DNA of 64,000 nucleotides, taken from positions 52,617,830 through 52,681,829 of the forward strand of contig NC_134454.1 of the NCBI RefSeq assembly GCF_030867145.1, read 5' to 3'. How positions within the stretch are numbered: the stretch's first letter is position 1; every line of letters starts with the position of its first letter. The notes beneath the pieces were generated by a model. The model made no database searches. It was not told the origin of the DNA and saw only the letters and a program-made list of their open reading frames with translations. Below, one piece after another: positions 1 to 11,700 of this stretch. Origin of the DNA: Opisthocomus hoazin. Its lineage: Eukaryota > Chordata > Aves > Opisthocomiformes > Opisthocomidae. The translations under genes and the position numbers were made by a program.

Positions 1-725
1 CTGTCATGAAGACAGCAGTGCTATTAGTAGTTTAATTTGTAATGATAGTGCAAATAAAAAGTTTTCGTCTAAAAGAGCATGATTTTTTAAAATTAACTGG
101 ATAAATGTCTACACTGAATGGAGGCATAAAACTAAATTAATTGCTTTTAAGTATCTAGTGAGAATAAAGTACCACTATATTTTTAAATGCCCAACTTTTA
201 ATTTTCATAAATGGCTGATGTTGCAAAAATTGTGCCTGTCCACATGTGGTGCTAAATAATCCTTGGAGGACTGGGACAAAGGTAAAATGTAGGAATGTAG
301 GAAAAAATTAGTGGTGAAAGAATAGAGAGATGGAGGCAGCTGACTGCTGTTAGCTAAAAGGCTTCTGTTTGAAGATTGTCTGGTACTGTTAGACACATAC
401 CTTATTTGGCTTTGTTAGTCAGTTAGCACCTTATCTAAAGAAATGTTCTGCGGGTTTTAACATTTCCTTAATTGTGGTGACAGGACTAAGAATAAATATT
501 GTGCTGTCTCTGTGACAATGCTACCATTAAAGATGAGCAGACTAGCTGAAGAAAGGTAACATGTTGATACTTAAAATAAAATACACCTTTGGTGGTTTAG
601 CTGGCCAGCAGTAGCTGGCTGTAACCAATCCCACTGTTGTCAACCTTTTCTGCTTCTGGTGAATAAAAATTATTTTAACACTTTTGCTGATTCTCAAGAC
701 ATCTAGGATTCTCTGATTTTTAAAT

Positions 726-1130
726 GTGACAAGGAACATGCCCTTTCTAGAGCGGAGGCGGGGGAAGCCCATCTTAACCGTCACGCCGAGGCTGACTCGG
801 CACCAAGGCAGACAAAATGCGAGGTGCCTTGTCTGCCCAACCCAGTGCCCTCCTGCCTCGGTCGAGCTGCAGGACACGCGAGATGTCCCTGGTTTGCTCC
901 CCCCTCCGGATGCCCACCAGGCCAAGGCCATTGTGTGTTTCTCCAGTGCTCACTGGCCCTGCATGGCAACCTCCGATCTTGCGTGCAGCCCCAGAAGATC
1001 ATCATGCTGGGGAGCAGCGCCCTCATCCAAAGCCACTTCAGACCAGATCTGCAGAGCTGGCAGTGGGAGCAAGGCTAGGGCTGTGATGCCCATCGCCACG
1101 GCTCTCCCTCAGTCCTGCTTTGCTATGACA
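726..1130. other. GC-rich block of unknown origin
   Basis: About 400 bp clearly richer in GC and CpG than the AT-rich DNA on both sides. Frames are open on both strands over most of it, which is what high GC gives by chance. No domain or repeat family is recognised. It could be an old insertion, a non-coding exon or a small CpG cluster. Confidence 0.3.
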
Positions 1131-2592
1131 GGGAGCATTTTCTTCTCTACATGTGATAGAGAGGGATTTTGAGACTCGGAACTCCTGCATTGCTTCAGGT
1201 CTTAGCAGATGCTGGGTTTATGCTCTTGTAATTCATTAACCTTGGATCGACATCTTGAAATTACCCGGATGCTGAGAATACACAGAATAAGATGGTTTTC
1301 TTGCAGTATAAGCACATAATGTAGTTTGATCTTCATTTAGTGCGTATGCAGAGTCGGGAATCTGTTCTAATACTAATTGTAGTGACTACTACTTATGACA
1401 AAAATGTCTGAATTGCAGTATCAATAAACCACTATAGTAAGCAGGGTGTGTGCTCCCAAAGGAAGTAAAACAGCCCTAGCTGTCTGGCAGTAGTAAACCT
1501 AAAAACTCCCATTTATTTTACTTTTAGGCCTAAAGAACAGCCTACACAGACTAGATGAAAAGGTGTTACATAGTGGGTAGTAGATGGCTTCCTGCCATGA
1601 TTTGGGCAAGGCTGCAGATATATTGTGTGAAAACACAAGTGCAAGAGATGATACATCTCATTATTGAAGATGATTGATGTGTGATGCTTAACTTCCTTGC
1701 TTTCAGCTTTCAGATCGAAATCAGCGTTCTGATCTGCACTGTTCTCTTTGTGGAGTTAACTCAGACTTTTGTTTAGTAAAAGTCAGTGTGGATGGCCTTG
1801 TTTCAGAATATTTGCATTGTTCCTATTTAAGTCAAGAGTTAGATGAAATAAAGGATAAAGGCATTATTACATTGAACTAATTTTCCACAAGGACATATTT
1901 TCCCAAATAGTTGTTCTATTTTAGGTTACGTAGAAATTTAACTTTCCAGGGAGGAAAAGCCCTAGGAGTCTCTGTGAAAGGGTTTTATTTCCATTTACTG
2001 TCAAATCCTCTTGGCACTGCCTGATGCTGTTCACACTGAATGCATACGTACTACCCTGTAAGTGGGAGAAGATTATGTCAGTTGTTCTTGGAAGAATAGT
2101 GTAAAGGTTTTAGCTTTACTGTGTTTTTGTTTTATTACTCAGTGCTTTTTTTAGCTGCTTAAGAGTAATGTTCATTTAGGCTTCTGGTTTTGCTGCAGGA
2201 GGTGCTGGTCTTTTGCCATCCCAGTAAGAAAAGTGCTCAGGCTCTGTACGGTATCACTCTCAATGCTATTTATTAGAGCTAACACAGTAAGAAGAGAAAA
2301 GTATAGATAATCTTATGCCCATTAGGTGCTGGAAGCACTCTGATCCACGCACAAGACACCTTGCAGACTTTGTTCATGGCATAGAGAGTGAGCGACTCAC
2401 CCCTGCCAATCATTCAAGTTGTTACAGGATTTCCTAGCAAGAAAGCAAGTTTATTCATCATTTCTACAGTCAAAAAGGAAAGACATTCTCCAGAGACTTC
2501 TTGCTGCACTGTTAAAGATGAGGCTTTACCACCAGTGCTGAGCGGGAGCTGCCTGCAGGCTCTGTGCATAGTCTGTGGCGGAGGAAGGCATG

Positions 2593-2622
2593 TGGCACGG
2601 CATGGCATGGCACGGCATGGCA
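2593..2622. repeat. Short YGGCA pentamer tandem repeat
   Basis: Six head-to-tail copies of a pentamer, TGGCA or CGGCA. Copies differ only at the first base. Confidence 0.8.
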
Positions 2623-5600
2623 CAGCCTGAAGTCCGTGCTGGGTATGCCAGGTTAGCTGCGGTGTGGGTCACTGGCTCCTAAAGGTACAAGGGTCTCCTG
2701 GTCAGGATCACTGCAGCTTCTGTTGCCAGAAACCTGTAGTTTTCCACAAGTAAAACTCTAAGTCATTGAGCACAGTAGTAGTGGACAGGATGGACAGCGA
2801 TGAATGGACAGAATGGACAACCTTTTAAAATGTCAAAACTTCATGGTTTATTCCACCACCTCCTGCCATTTTATTATCATTACCTTTTACTAGTTTTTCT
2901 GTTCCTCCCTTTCTGCTCTCTCTTCTTTTATCAGGCTTCCTGTTTTCCAGTATTTTTCCCATTTTTCTGGTTTCAGTCTGGTTCCAATTCCACATTATTT
3001 TCTCATTCTATTTTTGTCAGTCTAAAAAAATATATTCTTTGTCTCACTTGCTTTTTAGTGCATTGCCCTGTGATTTTTGTGATACAGGTTCTTTGGAAAA
3101 GGTGGTCCGTCTTCCTATTTGTTTACGTAGTACTTGCCACAGTAGGGCATTTGGATAAAGGTACAATGAAATCAATAACCCTGTGATATTTTGCTGCCTT
3201 TCTTTTCCTCTGGAAAATGTAATATTTAACTCTAGTAAAAGCCATACTGTGGCTAATCTTTTTTTTTTTTTTCCTTCTTATTTCCCCCCAGCATATGCCC
3301 ACTGAGTACATGTTCACTACCAGAACTCCAGAAAAAGTTAATGGAGCCATGCCATTTTCTTTTCTATACTACTGTGTTCCCAAGGTTTACATGGGCTTCC
3401 CTAGCCACTTTTTCACATCTAACACTCAGTGCTCTTTCCCTTCTTATCATCTCCTTGCTGTCTGAAGAAAGGAAGTCCTTGGGCTAAGCAGAGTCTCATC
3501 ACTGATTCTGCCTTTCACAGCTCATTTTTAAGACTTTTTTTTGGTATCACTTAGTGTAAACAATTTCAATTTTCCTAGAAGTCACTGTGCTTTCTAAAGC
3601 TCTGCTGATGTTCTTTGTCTAACAAAAAATGTATTCTGTGAAGCCTCTTGTAATACACTGCAGAGCACTGAAATTGCATTACGGAGTCTGCAACCTGCCC
3701 AGCAGCTGGACTCCTTCTGGCAGGAATAATATGATCAAATGGGGGCTGAGCAGCTCTGAAGCCAGGATTTGCATGTTGAACTGCAGCACTGGAATTGATC
3801 CAGTGAGAAAAAAAAATGCCAATGGCGTCTTGAAATATACTTAAATGTAATTTCACAGTGTTTTAGCCAACAGTCTAATCCTTTTCTGTGGATTGCCATT
3901 TAACACTCAGGCTGACATTTTATTCTACCTGCCATTTTTTTAATAAAGGCAGAGAATCTTCTATCTGGTAATAGACAAGATGTTTAAAAGACAGGATAGT
4001 GAGGGGGTTTTTTCTCCAGTTGATGTTCATTTCCACAAGCATTTTGAGGTTGATATAAACTTTTCTTTCTGAAACTATGCAGAGTCCAGGCTACTGTAGC
4101 TTTTATTCCTTTGTTGTGTTTTCCTGACTTTTCCTGCCTGGCATTTTTCAGATGTCAGTTCTTGAGACTTACCATCAGTCCGAGCCACCCTCCCAGCCTG
4201 GTGATGTGCCTCTGATGTTGCTTGCCTTGTACCATAACCACAGAGAAAGGCACATGAAACCTGACATCAGACAAGTAGAGTGATACTTCCTCCTTTGGCG
4301 TTACAAAGTGTGAATAGCATGCAATGTCGGTGCAGAGATCTGCAAACATCAGTGAAGATGTACACATGGGGCTGCATTTACAGACAGCACTTCACATGTT
4401 TTTCCAGAGGGATGTTGGACTTACATGCCTGATCCTCCATTCTGGGCTCACATGCCAGGCTCCACAAAGAGCATGAACAACTGGCACAGGGTGTTAGCTG
4501 CATGGGGCTGGCCAAGGCGATAGCATAGAGAAGGGTTTGTCCTTAACCCACTTGTCTCTATAGAGAGCTCTCTGTAGAGCTGGTGAGTTCTTTAGAAAAG
4601 AGACCAAATTCCTGTGTAGACAGACATGTATTTCCTATTCTTTTAAAAACAGAGAGTATGCTGTTCTTCTGAGACACAAGGGAGAGGAAGGGAAGGAAAC
4701 TTTTGAGTGTGCCTACAGCAGTATGTCTTTGTGCAGTCTTAAAAACCAACCAGGTGCTGAATTATGCAGCACAGCACCAGCCAGGCCAGGTGGAAGGAGA
4801 CATGTAGATTCAGATGTTTAGGTAAAGCATGAAAGATCAAAGATAAGAATATGATGGAAAGAAGAATCCTCTAACTTCAGGTGCAGTGGGGCGGGGGTGT
4901 AATTTTGGACATAACGACCCAAGTTCCCCCATTAGGTGCTTTCAGTTCTTTTTGAAAATTGGCCAAGGCTAGCAGCTTGGAATACAAGTGATACTATAGT
5001 CATTTACTGCAGTTTAGCGATACCAAATATGGGAAAGAAAATTGGAGCCAATGCTGTTAATGTAAAAAAAACATTTCATAGTCACTTTTTGTTGCTGATA
5101 TTTTTCCTTCCATTACCTTTGCCAACAAATGACACAGAGCACTCAGCAGAAAGTGAAATCATTTTGGTGGAATTATTTTTCCTTCTTTTTTTCCAGCAGT
5201 TAAAGAGAGTAGCACTTAACAAACATTAATCAAATACTGCCTTCTGCCAAAAATCATTTATACTACTATAACCCCAGTGCCTCTATATAAAAAGGATAAT
5301 AATTCCGTTGGTATAGTCTGATGTACCAAATCTAAGCCAAGCTTTTGCATGGAACTGTTAGACTACATATTAGGTATCAAGTTCTCACCAAAGGCCTGCA
5401 TAATGTGGTTTCTCAGTTTAAACTATTCTAAGTACCTGCTTCTGTCCAAATAGATGACAAGCTACACAAACACACATGCATCTAGCCTTTTTTACAACAG
5501 TTTTTAAAAGTACCATACAAGTCCAGGCATACAGACCTTCCTAGGTAAAAGGGAGCACACATGAAAATAATCATATCAAACAGATTTTCTTTCCTACAGT

Positions 5601-6335
5601 TGGTCCGTATAGCTACCTTTACAATAAGCTTTAAGTGGCCAAAAAGACAAAAAGCAGCATGTAGGAGAAAATTGACCTGATTGTGCTGACTCCTCTTTGT
5701 GTTCGAAGAGGGACTTGTACAAGTGCAGACTGATTTTCCTCTTGACTGCACTCCAAGAAAAAGCAGGGAACCACGTCCTACCATCCCACTGTTTTATCAC
5801 ACAAATTTATTAGTTTGTGGTTTGAGGATGTGAGTAGAGCCAAATGGTGGTCACAACAGTTCTGGAAAATGCTAAGTGTCTTCATTATTTCCCAGCTTTT
5901 TTTTTTTTTTAATCACTATTCCCAGCTTTGTCTGAGCTAATTGATCCTCTGCAATACAACTGCCAGTACTGGGCAGATAGCTTTACACTACATTTAGTAA
6001 GCAGCCTGCCCACCTCAGAGTGTAATTCTGCAATTAATGTAACCAAACGTTTGACCAACTTTAATCCCAGGCAGATGTGGCAATATTCTTGTGAAAAGAA
6101 TACTAAGTTAAAAAGAACAGGTGAAAAAAGGGAACAATGTGGTGGGGTTTTGTGGGAACTGGTATTTTTGGGGGTGACAAAGTTGATGAAACATGGGCAA
6201 ATGACTTACAGCAAGCCTTGGGTATTACATATCATTTAAAACATTCATAAGAAATGAGTTATCTGACTCTGGAAATATTTTTCTTCAGCTGTCATTCTTC
6301 TGAAGTGTTTTTTTTAACTGTGTGACTGCTGGAGA

Positions 6336-6818
6336 ACCATAGAAAAACAGTCCTGTGGGCTGATGTGAACTGCAGGATGTCTCCAGTCCAACCCCCTGCC
6401 CAAGGCAGGCTCAGCTGTGGGGTCAGACATAGTTGCTCAGAGCTTCACATAGCCAGGTCTTGAAATCCCTCAAGGACAGAGATGTCACAGCCTTTCTGGG
6501 CAGCCTGTCCCAGTACTTGGTTATCCTGCCAGGGAAATCCCCCAGCCCTCTTTCTCTAGCTGGAAACTCTCCTGTTTACATTTGTGGTCACCGTTGGCAA
6601 AAAGCCTGGTCCCTGGTTACCTCCTCATAGGTAGAGCAGACAGCTTGAAGCCACCCGTCCCCAGCCCAGCTCTTGCTGCCTCTCCCCACAGTGTCTGATG
6701 AAGCCTTGCTCATGGATATCCAGGCCAACAGCATCTACTGCTCTCCGCTCATCCACAAATCCAGTCTTTTTGTCACAGAAGACCATCCAGCGGATCAGGC
6801 ATCATTTAGCCTTGGTTA
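6336..6818 (-). mobile_element. Older CR1 LINE, 3' portion (split by a younger CR1)
   Basis: On the minus strand this is a decayed CR1 3' end. It contains the usual phrases read in reverse (short ORF2 C-terminal region, then the 'tccagtccaaccccctgccc' 3'-UTR block) and ends near a degenerate ATAG octamer at 6336. No open frame survives. Its more 5' sequence continues after 8324: the RT-region text stops at about 6818 and resumes at about 8325. This shows the younger element at 6819-8324 inserted into it. Confidence 0.75.
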
Positions 6819-8324
6819 ATCATAGAATCATAGAAAGTTTTGGGTTGGAAGGGACCCCTAGAGGTCATCTAGTCCAAGCCCCCTGCAGCGAGCAGGGACA
6901 CTGCTAACTAGATCAGGTTGCTCAGAGCCCTGTCCAACCTGGTCTTGAATGTTTCCAGGGATGGGGCCTCCACTACCTCTCTGGGCAACTCGTTCCAGTG
7001 TTTCACCACCCTCATTGTAAAGAATTTCTTCCTTATATCCAGCCTAAACCTACCCTGTTTTAGTTTAAAACCATTACCCCTCCTCCTGTCACTGCTGTCT
7101 CTACTAAAAAGATTGTCCCCATCTTTCCTATATGCTCCCTTTAAGTTCTGAAAAGCTGCAATCAGGTCTCCGTGCAGCCTTCTCTTCTCCAGGCTGAACA
7201 AGCCCAGCTCTCTCAGCCTGTCCTCATAGGAGAGGTGCTCTAGCCCTCGGATCATTTTTGTAGCCCTCCTTTGGACCCGCTCCAACAGTTCCATGTCCTT
7301 CTTGTGCTGAGGGCTCCAGAGCTGAACGCAGTATTCCAGGTAAGGTCTCACCAGAGCAGAGTAGAGGGGCAGAATCACCTCTCTCGACCTGCTGGCCACG
7401 CTTCTCCTGATGCAGCCCAGGACACGATTGGCCCTCTGGGCTGCCAGCGCACATTGCCGGCTCATGCCCAGCCTTTCGTCTATCAGTACCCCCAAGTCCC
7501 TCTCAGCAGAGCTGCTCTCGATCCTTTCATCCCCCAGCCTGTATTGATAGCGGGGATTACCCCGACCCAGGTGTAGGACCTTGCACTTGGCCTTGTTGAA
7601 CCTCATGAGGTTCACATAGGCCCACCTCTCCAGCTTGTCCAGGTCCCTTTGGATGGCATCCCGTCCTTCTGGTATATCAACCGTACCACTCAGCTTGGTG
7701 TCATCTGCAAACTCGCTGAGGGTACACTCGATGTCGCTGTCCATGTCATTGATAAACATATTGAACAGCACCAGTCCCAGTACGGACCCCTGAGGGACTC
7801 CACTCGTCACTGGTCTCCATCCGGACATCGAGCCGTTGACCACTACCCTTTGGCTGTGACCACCCAACCAATTCCTTATCCACCGAACGATCCACCCATC
7901 AAATCCAAGGCTCTCCAATTTTGAGAGAAGGATGTTGTGGGGGACCGTGTCAAAGGCTTTACAAAAATCCAGATAGATGATGTCCATTGGTTTTCCCTTG
8001 TCCACTCTTGTTACACCATCATAGAAAGCCACTAGGTTGGTGAGGCAGGACTTGCCCTTGGTGAAGCCATGCTGGCTGTCTCGAATCACCTCCCTGGCCT
8101 CCATGTGCCTTAGCATATCTTCTAGGAGGATCTGTTCCATGATCTTCCCAGGCACAGAGGTGAGGCTGACAGGTTGGTAGTTCCCAGGGTTTTCCTTTCT
8201 ACCCTTTTTGAAAAGGGGCACAATGTTTCCCTTTTTCCAGTCACTGGGAACTTCCCCTGACTGCCATGACTTTTCAAATATCATGGAGAGTGGCTTGGCA
8301 ACTACGTCAACCAGTTCCGTCAGG
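6819..8324 (-). mobile_element. CR1 LINE, 5'-truncated, young
   Basis: The 3' terminus is at 6819-6840, where the plus strand reads as tandem reversed octamers (AATCATAG repeated), the hallmark of CR1 3' ends. The element keeps the reverse transcriptase region of ORF2 and a short 3' UTR, and is truncated on its 5' side at about 8324. The open frame at 6908-8284 is intact. Its 3' end is nearly identical to the fragment at 63687-63788, so both belong to one subfamily. It lies inside an older CR1. Confidence 0.9.
6908..8284 (-). CDS. CR1 ORF2 fragment: reverse transcriptase and C-terminus
   Basis: This 458-codon open frame encodes the reverse transcriptase half of CR1 ORF2. Visible in order are a PLFKKG block, the N-x-PVSLTS block, HGFTKGKSC, the [13 protein letters not shown] metal-site block, GVPQGSVLG, the FADDTK catalytic box, and the typical C-terminal run ending with LETFKTRLD. 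The N-terminal endonuclease is missing because the insertion was 5'-truncated, so the product cannot be a full retrotransposase. The ATG chosen is simply the first in frame. The absence of stops or frameshifts over 1.37 kb indicates a fairly recent insertion. It is a transposon remnant, not a host gene. Confidence 0.85.
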   Translation of the reverse strand: MIFEKSWQSGEVPSDWKKGNIVPLFKKGRKENPGNYQPVSLTSVPGKIMEQILLEDMLRHMEAREVIRDSQHGFTKGKSCLTNLVAFYDGVTRVDKGKPMDIIYLDFCKAFDTVPHNILLSKLESLGFDGWIVRWIRNWLGGHSQRVVVNGSMSGWRPVTSGVPQGSVLGLVLFNMFINDMDSDIECTLSEFADDTKLSGTVDIPEGRDAIQRDLDKLERWAYVNLMRFNKAKCKVLHLGRGNPRYQYRLGDERIESSSAERDLGVLIDERLGMSRQCALAAQRANRVLGCIRRSVASRSREVILPLYSALVRPYLEYCVQLWSPQHKKDMELLERVQRRATKMIRGLEHLSYEDRLRELGLFSLEKRRLHGDLIAAFQNLKGAYRKDGDNLFSRDSSDRRRGNGFKLKQGRFRLDIRKKFFTMRVVKHWNELPREVVEAPSLETFKTRLDRALSNLI

Positions 8325-8720
8325 ACTCTAATCCTTGCTGACTATTCCCAATCCCTGATTTCTCCTTCATGGGCTTGCATGTGCTCCACCCATGACTTTC
8401 CCAGGGACCAAAAATGAGGCCAGCCTGCCTGTAGTTCCCCAGATTGTCCCTTTTGCCCTTCTCTGAAGACAGGTGCAACACTGTCTTTTCTCTGGTTGTG
8501 GGGGACCTCCTTCTGTCTCCGTGACCTATCAGAACTGAAGGAGAGCAGGAGAGGACATTGGATAGCTTCTTCATCACCCTTGGGTGCAGTCCAACTGGTC
8601 TCAGGGCATGGGTAGGTTAAGGGCTTGCTTGAAAGCCACCAAGTACCTCAGCCTGTGTCATTACATCACTGGCCCCCATCCAGCCGCTGCTCCAAAGATG
8701 CTGCTTAACCTCCACTGGCT
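8325..8720 (-). mobile_element. Older CR1 LINE, 5' portion (continuation)
   Basis: Minus-strand CR1 reverse-transcriptase sequence of the same decayed element as 6336-6818. It resumes at the block that normally reads 'gctgactattcccaatc' and continues through a degenerate 'ctgaagacaggtgcaac' segment. Homology fades around 8.6-8.7 kb, so the right boundary is approximate. No open frame is preserved. Confidence 0.65.
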
Positions 8721-11700
8721 GAAAGCAACTGGTGATTGGTGCTGAACCACTAACTATAGCATCTCAGACAGAGCTATGTGAAATATTCTGATGTGTTGAT
8801 GGTCACTCTGTTCCACCATGACTGTCTCTTTACAGTTTTCTGCTCCAAACACACTTTTAATTTTTTGAAAGACTGTTCCAAGCCTGTGTCATTCATTTTC
8901 AGATGATGAAAGGTAGCCTTGTGGAGGATTTTGCCTCTCATTTAGAAAATTTCCACATGTGACTATTTTTAGTGCTAGAAAGATGCTTAGTTGGTGGAAA
9001 TTTGTCATAATTTCATGCAAATTAACTGAAGTACACAGATTACACAGCTGAGCTGTCAGTCTAGCAGACTTAATATTTTCTGAGTGTTCTTCAGGCTATC
9101 AGTAAAAATTCAACCTTCAAAGGTCAAGAAGGGTGACAGCCCACTATATTGGCTACAGATTTTGATACATTCACAGGTAAAAGAAACATGACTTCAAAAA
9201 TACACAAAACCCTAGTGGTATATAGCTCAATAATGTTTTAGTTAGATCTGAATACTACTGAGCTTGTGTGGGCTTTGAGGTTTTTGGGACTACATCTCCC
9301 TGAAGATAGATCAGAGACATTTAGGAACTGCTGCACTTTCCCAGAGTGTTTATTTTAAAAGTTCAGATGAAAACTGAACGTGACAGTTGTGGCTGAGGGT
9401 TTCATTTGAAACAAAACACTGGATCTTTTTAATTAGTCTCTGCCAAATAAATGGTAGCCATACAAAAGCAATTATTCTTAAGAGGGTTTGATATTCTGAT
9501 TTTACTGAAAAAATGAACTAAGAAATAGCTGCCAACTGAGAAACAAAGTCACCCCTTACATACAAGATCTGATCCATTCTCTAGGTCCCACTTTCTTTTC
9601 ACGAGTCGCTCCCCTTCCACAGAGGTACTGAAGCCTAGCACTACGCTGAAATATGGAGGACATGGTTCTGTTAATCCTTTCCCTAGATAAATAAATAAAT
9701 TAGTATGCCTCTCAGTTATACAACAGTGCAGAAGTGACTGTACTCAGCTTAAAATACTTGATTGCTTTTTATGGAAAGTCCCATAGAACCTAAGCAGTGT
9801 GTTTTAAGTGTTGTGTTAGAAAAGTGAGGACTATTTCTAAGTCATGGAATTTAATCTACATTTGTTACTCAAATGTCTGTTTTATCCTGAATCTCTCAGT
9901 CTCTCCATTTACTCTTACACTTGAGTAAATGTAGCAAAATTGTAAACGTGATGTATGTAGTAGCTCGTATTTTAAATTGTAACTCATAAAGGAAAAAAGG
10001 GTGTGCTCGCAAATTTTACTGATTAGGAAGTACCTAGAAAGATTTCAGCTGCTGACAGAAACCACATTTATTTTCCCTGTGTATCTGAATATATAATCAT
10101 TGTATCATTGTAGAAAGATTTTCAGATTCAGTGTAGACTGCAGAATAAAGCTGGACAGATAATCTACCAAAGGATTCTCCTGCCTATATATAGTTAAAGG
10201 GGACTTGCACGGTATTTTCAGTCTAGATATTGCTGGGACCTAGGGAATGGGAAGACAGTGGAGGGGACCCACTTAGGACCAAAGCAATCACGTGTCCTTG
10301 CCTTGATTAGGACCAGTAATCCCACCTGAAAATAGTATACTGAAACTTCACTTCTCTTTGTACCTTGGCCACCTGCAGTAATGTTCGGCAAGGTCTGCTG
10401 GTGTTTCTTTCAGATGTGCCCTCTCTTCCAGCAGATCATGGCAGAAGGAGAAAAGGATGCAGGAGGCTGTGAATGAAGGAGGCAAGTGTGGGAAATGCCT
10501 TGTCTGGTAAGGAAGGAGAAAGCCCATGAGACTGGAGATACTGAGAAAGACACCTTCTTTTTCTCTGTTCCCTCAGCCGCAGTGGGTAAGCAGGCAGAAA
10601 ATGTTAAAAAGCTGCAAAAGCAAAACAGTTTGACTAGTTTTGTGAAAACAGAATGAAGTTTCTTTCTGGGCCTTCTGTTTTTTGGCATGTAGAGAGAACA
10701 AGCTCTACAAAGGTCAATTGCCCTAGGGAGCAAGCATGGGAGCAGGGGCATTATCTCAGTTACTAAACATTTTCTTAAAGAAGATGTACATGAGTTGCAT
10801 AGTCTGGATATTTATTTCTTTTGAACTCTTTAAGTTTCATTGCTGTTTGATTGTCGTTAAGGATTTATGTATGACACTGGCAACAGCTGCTCAGTGCTGT
10901 GGTGCCACATGCACAGAATAAAGAATAAATGCTTTTGGTCTCACTGCTCGAAAGTAGGTTCAGCTGAGTTTGCTCTGGTATAAAAGCAAATCCTCCCTGC
11001 TCTGTGGGCCCCCTGTAGCCATAGGAATTGAATGCAGCAGGATGCAAGGCTTACGAGCGTGTGATATGTTATTTCTTAGGAGCATCTCCTTGCTCTGCAT
11101 GCCCAGCACAGACATGACATGCAGGTAGCTAAAACAGCACTGCTTGATCCAGAAAAAATGAGCCCACTGGGCTCGTTGGGGCTCAGGAGCCCCATGCAGG
11201 CAGGAGGGCACCTGGCCTGGCCATTAAGCATTGTTGTGTTGTTCGCAACAGGTTTGCTGATTTTTGCAGAAGGACCTGTCTGCCTTAAACTTGAAAAGGC
11301 ACAAAGGATGACTGGGATTGACTCAAAATTAAGGGTGACAGCATTTCAGCTCCTGCTGTGGAGGACATTTTATGACATCATGCTAACAATCAAGTGGTTT
11401 GCGAAGGTAATTAAAGTTTAACTGCCTGGTGCAAGCAACATGCTTAATTAGTATCAGTCTGCTATTAAACAGGCTTATGAGTATTACCTACAGACAGGTG
11501 ATGTGCAGTCTTCCCATGTGTTTTCATTTCACTGAACTCATTTCATTTCAACACTGGGAAATCTCTCTGTCCAGCATCGCTATTGCAATTCACACAGCTG
11601 GTGCCAAAATACACTAAGAACTAACCCATAACTGTTGATGCTAAACCACAACTTTCACTTTCCCTATCACACACCAGTTGGTAAAATAAACTCTGAAGCC

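Larger units (their letters stand above)
1..6335. other. Intergenic DNA, no recognised gene
   Basis: AT-rich single-copy-looking DNA with scattered homopolymer runs. I see no open frame with coding character, no recognisable transposon and no RNA gene. The short open frames present are the length expected by chance. A GC-rich block and a small pentamer repeat inside it are listed separately. From known synteny (GCNT1 convergent with PRUNE2), the PRUNE2 3' end would be expected further to the left, but I recognise no PRUNE2 exon here. Confidence 0.5.

Noticed and set aside
11119-11421. 100-codon plus-strand frame with a hydrophobic segment
   Set aside because: No homology recognised, no Kozak or splice context, and a frame on the opposite strand overlaps it.
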